Source: Paenibacillus alkaliterrae (GTDB lineage Bacteria; Bacillota; Bacilli; Paenibacillales; Paenibacillaceae). Taken from it: DNA of 32,716 bases. The notes under the pieces were generated by a model. That model searched no databases and had not been told where the DNA came from. It saw only the letters and a program-made list of their open reading frames with translations. Of this stretch, positions 24,712 through 32,716 are shown piece after piece. Both the position numbers and the translations under genes were made by a program. Numbering within the stretch: position 1 is the first letter of the stretch; the number at the start of each line of letters is the position of its first letter. The stretch spans positions 1 to 32,716 of the forward strand of contig NZ_JAKGAP010000071.1 in the NCBI RefSeq assembly GCF_021532375.1, given 5' to 3'.

Positions 24712-25593
24712 ATGCCAGCGGAAGATAAGCATTGGAGTGACCGGCTGTTTAATACGGTAAACTATTCGTTGTTGACCCTGATATCGCTGATCACAATCAT
24801 TCCCTTCGTGTATATCGTTTCTGTATCCTTTGCTACTCCGGAGGAAGTGGCTAAAGGCGGCCTGCTCTTATTTCCTTCGGAGTTTACATTAGGTGCATAT
24901 AAATATATCTTTTCAACCGATACGATGTTTCGAAGCATTCTTATCTCGATTTATGTGACCGTATTCGGAACGTTCATCAATCTAATATTGACCTCATTTA
25001 CCGCATACCCTTTGGCGAAAGCCACTTTACGGGGGCGCAGGACCATTCTTCTCATGGTTCTGGTTACCATGCTCTTCAGCGGGGGATTGATTCCGACCTA
25101 TTTTGTAGTCAAGGCCTTCGGCATGATCGATACGTATTGGTCCTTGATGATTCCGACCGCTATCAGCGCATTTAATTTGATCGTGCTCAAAAACTTTTTT
25201 CAGCAAATTCCAGACAGCTTGGAAGATTCCGCAAAGATCGACGGCTGCAATGACTTGGGGGTATTGTTCCGTATCGTTCTGCCGTTATCCATGCCGGCGA
25301 TGGCTACATTCGGACTTTTCTATGCCGTAGGACATTGGAATTCATTCTTTAATGCGGTGATGTATATTAACGATGCTGAGAAATTTCCGGTTCAGGTTAT
25401 TTTGAGACAAATTGTATTGCTATCTCAAGATCAAATCGGAGATACTACGTCACAGCAAGATCCAACCGATTATTTACCGCAGACGATCCGAATGGCTTCC
25501 ATTATAGTCGCGACTGTCCCGATCGTGCTCGTATACCCATTCTTACAAAAGCATTTTGCCAAGGGTGTGCTATTAGGATCGGTAAAAGGATAA
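24712..25593 (+). CDS. YtcP/LplC-type sugar ABC transporter permease
   Basis: This is a 293-residue MetI-superfamily permease and the partner of LplB-type permease. A perfect AAGGAGG lies before the ATG. The first span is about residues 18-40. It contains ISVSFATPEEVAKGGLLLFP-like and FSGGLIPTYFVVKAFGMIDT sequences typical of YtcP/LplC. The EAA loop is LEDSAKIDGCNDLGVLFRIV followed by LPLSMP. The C-terminus LQKHFAKGVLLGSVKG is the family end. A strong hairpin follows it and then the binding-protein gene. Confidence 0.94.
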   Translation: MPAEDKHWSDRLFNTVNYSLLTLISLITIIPFVYIVSVSFATPEEVAKGGLLLFPSEFTLGAYKYIFSTDTMFRSILISIYVTVFGTFINLILTSFTAYPLAKATLRGRRTILLMVLVTMLFSGGLIPTYFVVKAFGMIDTYWSLMIPTAISAFNLIVLKNFFQQIPDSLEDSAKIDGCNDLGVLFRIVLPLSMPAMATFGLFYAVGHWNSFFNAVMYINDAEKFPVQVILRQIVLLSQDQIGDTTSQQDPTDYLPQTIRMASIIVATVPIVLVYPFLQKHFAKGVLLGSVKG

Positions 25594-25602
25594 CTTTTTT
25601 TC

Positions 25603-25650
25603 GAAATATAGGAAAGTATAAGTTGGAACTTTATACTCAGCCTATATTTC
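25603..25650 (+). repeat. Long hairpin between permease and binding-protein genes
   Basis: Outer arms gaaatatagg (25603-25612) and cctatatttc (25641-25650) pair perfectly, and inner agtataa/ttatact add 7 bp, giving a near-continuous stem of about 17 bp. No T tract follows on the plus strand; seven T precede it, so it would terminate minus-strand transcription. On the plus strand it may protect the binding-protein message or mark a processing site. Confidence 0.6.
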
Positions 25651-25743
25651 ACAGCGAAACGAGCTTTACCGCCAAAGGACGGCGACAGCCGTTTACGCTT
25701 GAAGGGTATTATTGTATATAATAAAATTCAGGAGGATTATCGT

Positions 25744-27255
25744 ATGAAAAGAAAGCGCTTCATTATTCTTATAGTTTCATTGCTGACGATTGCGGGCGGT
25801 TTATCGGGGTGTGCAGACGGGAAAGATTCGCAAACTGCGAAGCAGGAGGAAAATGCGCCGTTAGAAGTTACGATCGCTACGCCACAAGTTGGAGAGACCC
25901 CGAAAAAAGACAGCGAAGTGGAGCTGGCTATAGAGAAATATACGAATTCAAAAATCGATATTCAATGGATTCCTTCCGCTGCTTTTGAAGATAAGAAAAA
26001 TATTATGATCGCCTCCAGCGAAATGCCCAAAGCATTTAAAATAACGTTGAATGCCACCACGCTTAGCGCAATTCAATCCGGCTTGTTTTGGGAGATCGGC
26101 CCTTTCTTGAAGGATTATAAAAACTTATCGGCTGTCAACGCGTTGTATTACGAAAATATAAAGGTAAATGAAAAGCTTTATGGATTGCCCTTGTACCGGG
26201 ACTTCGGCCGCGCAGGGATCACTTACCGGAAGGATTGGTTTGACGAACTTGGTCTGAAGCCTCCGGTAACCTTGGATGATTGGTATAACATTATGAAGAC
26301 TCTCGCAGAGAAGGATCCTGATAAGAATGGTCAGAAAGATACGTACGGCATGTTTCTTGACAAGTCCTACAACGATCCGGTTGCCAGCAGCTCCTCTCTG
26401 ACCAGGCTCGCGGTTTCTCAGGGAGCGCCGAATAAATGGGGCGTAGAAGACGGTACGCTGGTACCTGAATTTATGACCAAGCCGTACCTGGATTCCATGA
26501 AGCTGCTTCGCAGGCTATATCAGGAAAATTTAATCAATCAGGACTTTTCTGTTGTTCAGACAGCTGATGCCGATAATAAATGGAATGCAGGCAAGCTGGG
26601 GATTCGTATCAATACGGTGGCCTCGGCAGCTGCGACTTCTCAAATCAACCTAAATAAGGCTGTACCAAATGGTGTAGTTGATATTGTGCCTTATATGGGA
26701 CCATCGGGCAATCGTGTACCGGCTGAACCCGGCAATAATGGCTTTTTCGTCTTCCCGAAATCGAGTGTAAAGTCAGAAGCAGAACTAAAGCAGCTGCTGG
26801 GCTTCTTCGATAAGCTGCTGGATCCGGAGATGTCGACACTTCTGACTAGAGGGGTTGAAGGCAAGCATTTCACTAAGACATCTGACGGAATAGCACAGTT
26901 TAAAGATTTGTCCCTATTTAATCTTGAGGTTAAACCTTATCGTGACAGTCTGCCTTCGTTTGAGGTGACCGGTACGGGTCTGCCTCTTGAATTATCTGAC
27001 TTGCAGGCGAAGGGATGGAAGGTCGTTGCCGACAATCTGGAAAATGCGGTGCCTAATGCAGCATTAACGTTGAACTCCAAAACTTATTTGGAAAAGGGCG
27101 GTGAGCTGAACACGTTAATTCGTGATGCTCAAACCAAGTTTATTATGGGGAAAATAGATGAGGCAGAGTGGCAAGCGGAAGTGGATAAATGGAAAGAAGC
27201 CGGCGGCGAGAAGGTGATTGAAGAATATTCGGCCGAGTATGCGAAGCAGAAGTAG
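25744..27255 (+). CDS. LplA-type sugar-binding lipoprotein
   Basis: This is a 503-residue extracellular solute-binding lipoprotein. The ATG at 25744 follows AGGAGG by 8 bp; the frame is open 15 codons further up, but without a site. The lipobox LSGC gives a lipidated Cys23. The body shows IQWIPSAAFEDKKNIMIASS, LPLYRDFGRAGITYRKDWFD, ELGLKPPVTLDDWY and DPDKNGQKDTYGM, all characteristic of the LplA/YtcQ type that partners LplB/LplC permeases. It lies downstream of the permease genes after a hairpin and a 150-bp gap, so it may have separate expression control. Ligand is probably an oligosaccharide containing uronic acid, judged by the GH105 gene in the operon. Confidence 0.93.
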   Translation: MKRKRFIILIVSLLTIAGGLSGCADGKDSQTAKQEENAPLEVTIATPQVGETPKKDSEVELAIEKYTNSKIDIQWIPSAAFEDKKNIMIASSEMPKAFKITLNATTLSAIQSGLFWEIGPFLKDYKNLSAVNALYYENIKVNEKLYGLPLYRDFGRAGITYRKDWFDELGLKPPVTLDDWYNIMKTLAEKDPDKNGQKDTYGMFLDKSYNDPVASSSSLTRLAVSQGAPNKWGVEDGTLVPEFMTKPYLDSMKLLRRLYQENLINQDFSVVQTADADNKWNAGKLGIRINTVASAAATSQINLNKAVPNGVVDIVPYMGPSGNRVPAEPGNNGFFVFPKSSVKSEAELKQLLGFFDKLLDPEMSTLLTRGVEGKHFTKTSDGIAQFKDLSLFNLEVKPYRDSLPSFEVTGTGLPLELSDLQAKGWKVVADNLENAVPNAALTLNSKTYLEKGGELNTLIRDAQTKFIMGKIDEAEWQAEVDKWKEAGGEKVIEEYSAEYAKQK

Positions 27256-27357
27256 TAAGTCGTTCATACTGGAACATGCTTATGCAACGGTATCGTGGAT
27301 TTCTCTGATATAATGGTAATGCCGAAGCCTTGTATGCGAAGGAAGGAGAGGTTTCCA

Positions 27358-29607
27358 TTGCCTAAATACTTATATCGGCTGCTCGTCTTCTCTCTTCTGC
27401 TCAGTGTAGCTTCTGTTGCTTCCATTGGAGTCATTTCCTACTATATTGCCTCAAAGGATATTAGGAAGAAGGTTAATGAGGGAAACGTACAGATTCTACT
27501 GCAAAACCAGATGAGAATAGAGCAGATTTTAATAAATGTGGAAATGGCAGCTGTGCAGTACATCAATTCATCGTTGGCAAGCGACTTTCTATACGATGAT
27601 TTACAGAATGATGATTTCCAAACGATCAACAATCTCTCCAAAGGCTTGTATAATCTTCATTCTATTGAGGGTGTGGCCGATACGAAGTTAATAAACTTGG
27701 AGCACGATTGGATGATGAGCAATCTCGGCTTTACGACAGCAGAAGATTTTGCGAATCGGGATTTGCTGAGCGAATATGCCAAGCGTCCGCAAAATTTATT
27801 TTGGTTAGCTAATATCGAACGTTTCTCACAGGAAAATAATATTCGGATGGTCATCAAGCTTCCAATGATCACCTCTGCGACTGTGCCTAAAGCGCTGCTG
27901 ATTATTGATATGTCGCAAGATGCATTATTGAGCAATTTGGCGCAAAACACCCAATTAGGAAGCATTTATGTACTCAATCGAGATCGGGAGCCGTTCTTAT
28001 CCAGCTCCGGCACCGCTTTGGTCCAGCCTTCCATTCTGCAAAAGATGCAAGCGGCGGTGGACCAAACGGGGGCTTTTGAAACCGACGCTATGGCGGTCAA
28101 CTATAGAGTTTCCTCCTATAACGGCTGGTCCTATGTTTCTATCGTTTCTATGGAAGCGATTACAAAGGATTCTAAGAAAATTGCTTTCATTACCTTAAAC
28201 GCTTGTGTCATTATTTTAATTCTAATCGCATTCGCCGCTTTCTACGGAACCTTCCGCATGTATAGGCCAATCCGCCGGCTGTTTACGATGTTGGAACAGT
28301 TCGGAGGAGAGTCTATAGGGTTCAAAAAGCGGGATGAATTCGCACTGATCGAGGAACGATTTTCTTCATTGTTTAGTACGGGAAAGGAGATGCAGCAGCA
28401 GTTGAAGGCTCAGCGCGGACAGGTTAAAGAATTTTTTCTGTTGAAATTAATTATGGGACAGGTGACAGAAAGCGAATTCTCCTATAAGTATGAGACCTAT
28501 GGCTTCGGGGAAAAGGGGAAGGCGCTCGGAGTGCTCGCCCTGCAGATCGATTCTCTAGAGGACACCCGATATTTGGATAGCGAAAAGGAGCTGCTGTTAT
28601 TCGCGATCAATAATGTCGTAGGGGAGCTAATTCCTAGCGATTGTATCTTGGGTACTTTGCTGCAGGATCAATCTCAGGTCACACTGCTGCTGGGAGATTC
28701 GGAGGATCCGGATGAGCTGAAGGGCTACTTCTATCGAATGGCGGAGCTTATTGCGTCGAAGGTGCATGAGCTGCTTCAGCTAAAAATCAGTATTGGCATC
28801 AGTCGGCCGTTTCATCGGTACACGGACGCTATGGACGCTTACTCAGAGGCATTAGAGGCGCTTAAACGCAGAATCAGCCTTGGCAATGAGCTCATTTTGA
28901 ACTATGAAGATATCGAAACGCTCAACCGTAATTATGTTCAGCCCGCCGCCTCTTGGAGCCACTTTGAAGAATGTATGCTTGGTGGGCTTAAAACAGGTGA
29001 TGCCGCCTCGGCTTATGAGTATTTTAACCAGTATGCGTCGGCGATTTTGGTAAAAAATGTATCATTTAATGATTTTCAAACCCTTATGCTCCAATTAATT
29101 ACGAAAATCTATCGGCTTGTTCAGCAGCAAGGCGGAACACTGGACGGGCTGGTTGGCACCAAATCCGTCATGATCCGATTTATGAAATTGAATACGGCCG
29201 AGGAGATTACGGCATGGTTCAAGACGGAGTTGATCCCGCCCACGCTAGCTTTCCTGCAGGGGCGCATCGATTCGCAATATATCAATATCGCCCACCAAAT
29301 GGTAGAGCTGATTCAAGACAAATACGATCAGGATATTACGCTGGAAATGTGCGCTGAACAATTCCGGTTTCATCCTGTCTACTTAAGCCGAGTGTTCAAG
29401 AAAGAGATCGGAATGACGTTTATCGATTATTTGACGAACTATCGAATGAATATGGCCAAACTTTGGCTAAGGGACAGCAATATGAAGATTACGGAAATCG
29501 CGGAGCGTCTGAGCTATACAAACTCCACCGGGTTTATCCGAACGTTCCGCAAAGCTGCAGGGATGACACCGGGCCAGTACAGGGAATCCCATTCGAGATC
29601 GTTATAA
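27358..29607 (+). CDS. Membrane-anchored AraC-type regulator (YesN-like sensor)
   Basis: This 749-residue regulator senses outside and binds DNA inside. I chose the TTG at 27358, which has AAGGAGAG 7 bp upstream; the frame is open from 27295 without a site. Membrane span 1 is about residues 6-28, and span 2 about 275-298 (FITLNACVIILILIAFAAFY), flanking a Cache-like extracellular sensor. A HAMP-like stretch and a degenerate GGDEF-like region (LKISIGISRPFHRYTDAMDA, SEALEALKRR) follow. The C-terminal AraC helix-turn-helix pair is about 645-745: ITLEMCAEQFRFHPVYLSRV followed by FKKEIGMTFIDYL, and MKITEIAERLSYTNSTGFIR with TFRKAAGMTPGQYR. This plan is typical for regulators of lpl-like sugar operons. 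It probably activates its own operon on sensing the oligosaccharide. Confidence 0.92.
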   Translation: MPKYLYRLLVFSLLLSVASVASIGVISYYIASKDIRKKVNEGNVQILLQNQMRIEQILINVEMAAVQYINSSLASDFLYDDLQNDDFQTINNLSKGLYNLHSIEGVADTKLINLEHDWMMSNLGFTTAEDFANRDLLSEYAKRPQNLFWLANIERFSQENNIRMVIKLPMITSATVPKALLIIDMSQDALLSNLAQNTQLGSIYVLNRDREPFLSSSGTALVQPSILQKMQAAVDQTGAFETDAMAVNYRVSSYNGWSYVSIVSMEAITKDSKKIAFITLNACVIILILIAFAAFYGTFRMYRPIRRLFTMLEQFGGESIGFKKRDEFALIEERFSSLFSTGKEMQQQLKAQRGQVKEFFLLKLIMGQVTESEFSYKYETYGFGEKGKALGVLALQIDSLEDTRYLDSEKELLLFAINNVVGELIPSDCILGTLLQDQSQVTLLLGDSEDPDELKGYFYRMAELIASKVHELLQLKISIGISRPFHRYTDAMDAYSEALEALKRRISLGNELILNYEDIETLNRNYVQPAASWSHFEECMLGGLKTGDAASAYEYFNQYASAILVKNVSFNDFQTLMLQLITKIYRLVQQQGGTLDGLVGTKSVMIRFMKLNTAEEITAWFKTELIPPTLAFLQGRIDSQYINIAHQMVELIQDKYDQDITLEMCAEQFRFHPVYLSRVFKKEIGMTFIDYLTNYRMNMAKLWLRDSNMKITEIAERLSYTNSTGFIRTFRKAAGMTPGQYRESHSRSL

Positions 29608-29660
29608 CTGCATTCTGGCGGCTGATCATAATTACATGACCTATCGCGGAGGTGCCTCTA

Positions 29661-30764
29661 TTGACCTATGAATTGGTAGATAGACTGAAAGAACAATATA
29701 TGTCGAGCGAGAAATGGTTTTCGGTAAGGTGGCATTATATTGAGGGCTGTATTTTAAAGGCGTATTTGGACAGCTATGAGCAAACCGGTTGCGAAACGGA
29801 GTACAACTTTGTGAAAGGCTTTATGGATCAGCTATTTGATTCCAACGGCGATATCCATGAAATTCAAATCAGCAGCTATAATATCGATCAATTCAGGATG
29901 GCTGTTATTTTATTTCCTCTGTTTCAAAGAGAGCAGGAACCCAAATATAAAAGAGTAATGGATTTGCTGTATCAACAGCTGGCATCTTATCCGAGAACGA
30001 AGGCCGGGTCGTTCTGGCATAAAGAAAACTATCCCTATCAAGTTTGGCTCGATGGATTGTATATGGGGCAGCCGTTCTATGTCCAGTACGTGAAGCAGTT
30101 CGCAGAGCGAAAGGATTATTCCGATACGATTCAACAGTTCCAAAATGTCCGCCAATATGTATATAACGAAGAAAAGCGGTTGTACAGCCATGCTTATGAT
30201 GAGAGCCGCCATATTTTCTGGTGCGATAAAGCAACAGGACAATCACCGAATGTATGGGGGCGTGCGGTCGGCTGGTTCGCGATGGCGCTGGTGGATGTGC
30301 TGGAGCTGCTGGAAGGAGAGCCGGCAGATAGCGGTATCCTCAAAGTCTATATCAAGGAGCTTATAGACGACATACTGCCGTACAGGCATAGTGAGGGCAT
30401 GTGGTATCAGGTCATGGATAGGCCGGACTATCCGGGCAATTATCTGGAAGCCAGCGGGACGCTGATGTTAGCATATGCCATTTTGAAAGGTGCGAGATTG
30501 GGATATGTGCCAGAGGAGTATGCCGTATACGGCATACAGGCGTTTAACGGGACAATCGCTCGTTATTTGAGAGAAGAAGCAGGTGAAGTATTACTGGGCG
30601 GGATTTGCCGAAGCGCCGGTCTTGGGAAAAAGCCGGAAACCGGAGAAATTCGAGACGGCAGTCTAGCGTATTATATCTTCTCCGAAGAAGTAGTTGACAA
30701 TAATGGTCATGGTATGGCGCCTCTGTTCATGACCTACAATGAAATCAAACGGCGCGGCTTATAA
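29661..30764 (+). CDS. GH105 unsaturated uronyl hydrolase (YteR/YesR-like)
   Basis: This 367-residue cytosolic enzyme would hydrate the double bond of a 4,5-unsaturated uronic acid at the non-reducing end and release it as 5-keto-4-deoxyuronate. The TTG at 29661 is preferred because GCGGAGG lies 8 bp upstream; a GTG at 29652 overlaps that site. The (alpha/alpha)6 barrel motifs are present: SFWHKENYPYQVWLDGLYMG (catalytic Asp131), NVWGRAVGWFAMALVDVLEL, YQVMDRPDYPGNYLEASGTL and ICRSAGLG. Length is normal. No signal peptide is seen, so it works on imported oligosaccharides. Family members act on rhamnogalacturonan, and some on unsaturated glucuronate of arabinogalactan. It is followed by an aldolase and a reductase that may process the freed acid. 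Confidence 0.92.
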   Translation: MTYELVDRLKEQYMSSEKWFSVRWHYIEGCILKAYLDSYEQTGCETEYNFVKGFMDQLFDSNGDIHEIQISSYNIDQFRMAVILFPLFQREQEPKYKRVMDLLYQQLASYPRTKAGSFWHKENYPYQVWLDGLYMGQPFYVQYVKQFAERKDYSDTIQQFQNVRQYVYNEEKRLYSHAYDESRHIFWCDKATGQSPNVWGRAVGWFAMALVDVLELLEGEPADSGILKVYIKELIDDILPYRHSEGMWYQVMDRPDYPGNYLEASGTLMLAYAILKGARLGYVPEEYAVYGIQAFNGTIARYLREEAGEVLLGGICRSAGLGKKPETGEIRDGSLAYYIFSEEVVDNNGHGMAPLFMTYNEIKRRGL

Positions 30765-30808
30765 TAAATAGTTTAATCAAAAAATGAAATAAGTGAAGGA
30801 GAATCCAT

Positions 30809-31717
30809 ATGGATACAAGCTGGATTGGCGGTGTAATCCCGCCGATTGTTACACCGGTAGATTCAGAGGAATGTGTGGAAGAGCAGGGGCTTCGCCATGT
30901 GATTGAGCACGTAATTGCCGGCGGTGTTCACGGGATACTGTCATTAGGCAGCAATGGAGAATTTTATGGATTGGATCATGAGCAGCAAGAGCGCGCCGTC
31001 TCCATTACAATTGATCAGATAGCAGGGCGCGTACCGCTCTATATGGGGATTGGAGCTATAACGACCAAAGAATGCGTGAAGCTTGCCAAAATGGGTGAAA
31101 GGCTTGGAGCGCAAGCGATAACGATTTTGCCGCCTATGTTTTTAACACCTTCGGAAGAAGAGCTTTATCGTCATTTTGACACGATAGCCGGTTCGACGTC
31201 ACTGCCTGTTCTGCTCTACAACAATCCGGATCGTGTCGGCAACAATATTTCCGCCAATCTGATCGAAAGACTTGCCGATATTCCGAACATCGCCGGGGTT
31301 AAGGACAGCAGCGGAGATTTGACCTTAACCGCGGAGTATATTCGGAGAACAAGGCACAAAGGCTTCCGGGTAATGGCCGGTCGGGATGTCATGATATTGG
31401 GCTCATTAGTATACGGCGCAGTGGGATGTGTGGCATCTACCGCGAATATCGTGCCGTCACTCGTCGTTGAGATTTACGATAAATATGCGGCTGGAGATAT
31501 GCCGGGCGCATTGGAAGCCCAATTTAAGCTGGCTCCGCTTCGAATGGCATTTAATCTTGCAAGCTTCCCGGTCATCACGAAAGAGGCTATGAATCTCATA
31601 GGGGTTCCTGTTGGCGGCTCAATTCTTCCAAATACCGCTTGCTCCGATACAAACCGTGATAAGTTGAGGGATATTTTACGGCAAATAGGTGCTCTTAGGG
31701 GGTCGCAAAAATGTTGA
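30809..31717 (+). CDS. DapA-family aldolase/dehydratase (class I lyase)
   Basis: This is a 302-residue cytosolic TIM-barrel enzyme of the dihydrodipicolinate synthase/N-acetylneuraminate lyase superfamily. AAGGAGA precedes the ATG by 7-8 bp. Landmarks: GSNGEFYGL (the GTTGE-like loop near residue 48), LLYNNPDRVGNN with Tyr137 and IAGVKDSSGD with the Schiff-base Lys165. The chemistry is therefore retro-aldol cleavage or dehydration of a 2-keto acid with pyruvate as one product. In this context a 2-keto-3-deoxyuronate or 5-keto-4-deoxyglucarate substrate fits better than lysine biosynthesis, because it sits between a GH105 gene and a reductase. It overlaps the next gene by 7 bp. The exact substrate is not readable. 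Confidence 0.9.
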   Translation: MDTSWIGGVIPPIVTPVDSEECVEEQGLRHVIEHVIAGGVHGILSLGSNGEFYGLDHEQQERAVSITIDQIAGRVPLYMGIGAITTKECVKLAKMGERLGAQAITILPPMFLTPSEEELYRHFDTIAGSTSLPVLLYNNPDRVGNNISANLIERLADIPNIAGVKDSSGDLTLTAEYIRRTRHKGFRVMAGRDVMILGSLVYGAVGCVASTANIVPSLVVEIYDKYAAGDMPGALEAQFKLAPLRMAFNLASFPVITKEAMNLIGVPVGGSILPNTACSDTNRDKLRDILRQIGALRGSQKC

Positions 31718-32601
31718 AAGTTGGATTCATTGGTCTGGGCATTATGGGAAAGCCGATGAGCAAAAATTTACTAAAAGCGGGCTATGAGCTTGTCGTTTTG
31801 GCGAAGAACAAAGGCGCTGCCGAGCTGGTAGCCGCTGGAGCCTCGCAGGCTGACACGCCTAAAGAGGTGGCGGAGAAAGCGGATATCGTCATCACGATGC
31901 TGCCTAACTCCCCGCAGGTGATGGAAGTTGTCCTGGGATCAAATGGAGTGATAGAAGGGGCTAAACCCGGCTGCGTTGTGGTGGATATGAGCTCCATTGC
32001 GCCTCTTGCAAGTCAGGAGATTGCCGGCAAGCTGGCGGAGAAGGGAATCCACATGCTGGATGCCCCCGTAAGCGGAGGTGAACCGAAGGCAATAGAAGGG
32101 ACGCTTTCCGTCATGGCCGGAGGTAGCGAAGAGGTGTTCCATAAGTGCTGCGATGTAATGATGGCCATGGCAGCCTCCGTTGTAAGGACAGGAGACATTG
32201 GCGCTGGAAATGCAGCAAAACTCGCCAATCAGATTATTGTGGCGATTAACATCGCGGCTATGTCGGAAGCACTGGTTTTGGCTGCTAAACTTGGCGTTGA
32301 GCCGGAATTAGTGTTTCAGGCGATTCGAGGCGGATTGGCAGGAAGCGCTGTGCTGGATGCGAAGGCTCCCCTTGTTATGGACCGCCATTTCGAGCCTGGC
32401 TTTCGAATCGACCTGCATATTAAGGATCTCAGCAATGTGCTGGAAACGTCGCAAGAGGTCGGAGTGCCGCTCCCGTTAACCTCATCGGTCATGAAGATGA
32501 TGCAGGAGCTTACGGCCAATGATATGGGGGAGTGCGATCATAGCAGCTTAATACGCTACTATGAAAAATTGGCAAAAATTGAAGTGAGCAGGCAGCGGTA
32601 G
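31711..32601 (+). CDS. 3-hydroxyisobutyrate dehydrogenase-family reductase (GarR-like)
   Basis: This is a 296-residue NAD(P)-dependent beta-hydroxyacid dehydrogenase. The nucleotide-binding motif VGFIGLGIMGKPMSKNL is at residues 4-20, the substrate-binding motif DAPVSGGEPKAIEGTLSVMA with GG at about 112-133, and the catalytic Lys170 in GAGNAAKLANQ. Closest by look are tartronate semialdehyde (2-hydroxy-3-oxopropionate) reductases. That reaction would follow cleavage by the upstream aldolase and give D-glycerate. The start overlaps the aldolase stop, so the two are translationally coupled. Alternatives in the family include 3-hydroxyisobutyrate and other short hydroxyacid dehydrogenases. It is the last gene of the operon in the window. 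Confidence 0.92.
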   Translation: MLKVGFIGLGIMGKPMSKNLLKAGYELVVLAKNKGAAELVAAGASQADTPKEVAEKADIVITMLPNSPQVMEVVLGSNGVIEGAKPGCVVVDMSSIAPLASQEIAGKLAEKGIHMLDAPVSGGEPKAIEGTLSVMAGGSEEVFHKCCDVMMAMAASVVRTGDIGAGNAAKLANQIIVAINIAAMSEALVLAAKLGVEPELVFQAIRGGLAGSAVLDAKAPLVMDRHFEPGFRIDLHIKDLSNVLETSQEVGVPLPLTSSVMKMMQELTANDMGECDHSSLIRYYEKLAKIEVSRQR

Positions 32602-32655
32602 CCGAACCGGAATTATGATATAAGGAGCCATTCCTGTAATGAAGTAATTTGAGCT

Positions 32656-32684
32656 TTGAGCAAAAAAGCGCCACTTGCTATACT
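32656..32684 (+). promoter_or_regulatory. Sigma-A promoter at the right edge
   Basis: TTGAGC (32656-32661), a 17-bp A-rich spacer and TATACT (32679-32684) match a sigma-A promoter pointing out of the window. No terminator is obvious between 32601 and this site, so read-through from the operon is also possible. Confidence 0.6.
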
Positions 32685-32716
32685 AGGAAGCGTTCCGGAC
32701 AAGAACAAATCCCGTA

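Noticed and set aside
25699..25722. Promoter before the LplA-type gene around TATATAAT
   Set aside because: The TTGAAG is only 12 bp from the TATAAT and other -35 options are poor; too weak to list as a feature.
27309..27314. TATAAT before the AraC-type regulator as a separate promoter
   Set aside because: No acceptable -35 hexamer at 16-18 bp, so I do not call it; read-through from the binding-protein gene is sufficient.

Overview
The window looks like a chromosomal segment of a Paenibacillus-type bacterium (Firmicutes, Paenibacillaceae). This rests on the style of the protein families: paired sugar ABC permeases without their own ATPase, large CBM-bearing and DUF5696-like surface proteins, YesN-type membrane AraC regulators, strong AGGAGG ribosome binding sites and frequent TTG/GTG starts. 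It is a carbohydrate-utilisation region. No RNA genes, CRISPR arrays or intact transposases were seen.

Left part (1-6000) is largely a gene graveyard. It holds broken remains of a GNAT acetyltransferase, an NPCBM carbohydrate-binding domain, a short-chain dehydrogenase, a GH3 beta-glucosidase fused to an alcohol dehydrogenase tail, an aminoglycoside phosphotransferase-like gene (minus strand) and a GH35 beta-galactosidase. Within it a divergent pair is intact: a TetR regulator (1198-1746, minus) and a zinc alcohol dehydrogenase (1996-3045). The spacer between them carries a TetR promoter followed directly by a 17-bp palindrome and then by a second, perfect 16-bp palindrome.

Middle part (6045-23224) is a LacI regulator followed by one long co-directional locus. 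In order it encodes a lipoprotein sugar-binding protein, a 971-residue protein joining galactose-binding-like domains to a second solute-binding domain, a MetI-type permease pair, a membrane protein with NHL propeller, TPR-like and Yip1-like parts, a DUF5696-like protein with a probable glycosidase-like barrel, a second permease pair, and a secreted GH30-GH43 fusion. The enzyme pair fits attack on arabinose-decorated beta-1,6-galactan (type II arabinogalactan). This assignment is inference. The locus has a good sigma-A promoter at 7312-7340 with LacI/CcpA-like operators just downstream of it, and ends in a strong terminator at 23280-23326.

Right part (23651-32601) is a second sugar locus: an LplB/YtcP-type permease pair, an LplA-type lipoprotein, a membrane-bound AraC-type regulator, a GH105 unsaturated uronyl hydrolase, a DapA-family aldolase/dehydratase and a 3-hydroxyisobutyrate-dehydrogenase-family reductase. 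Together they suggest uptake of an unsaturated, uronate-containing oligosaccharide, removal of the unsaturated residue and oxidation-state processing of the acid fragment. Neither locus encodes an ABC ATPase, so both probably rely on a shared MsmX-like ATPase elsewhere. A promoter at the right edge (32656-32684) points to another gene beyond the window.
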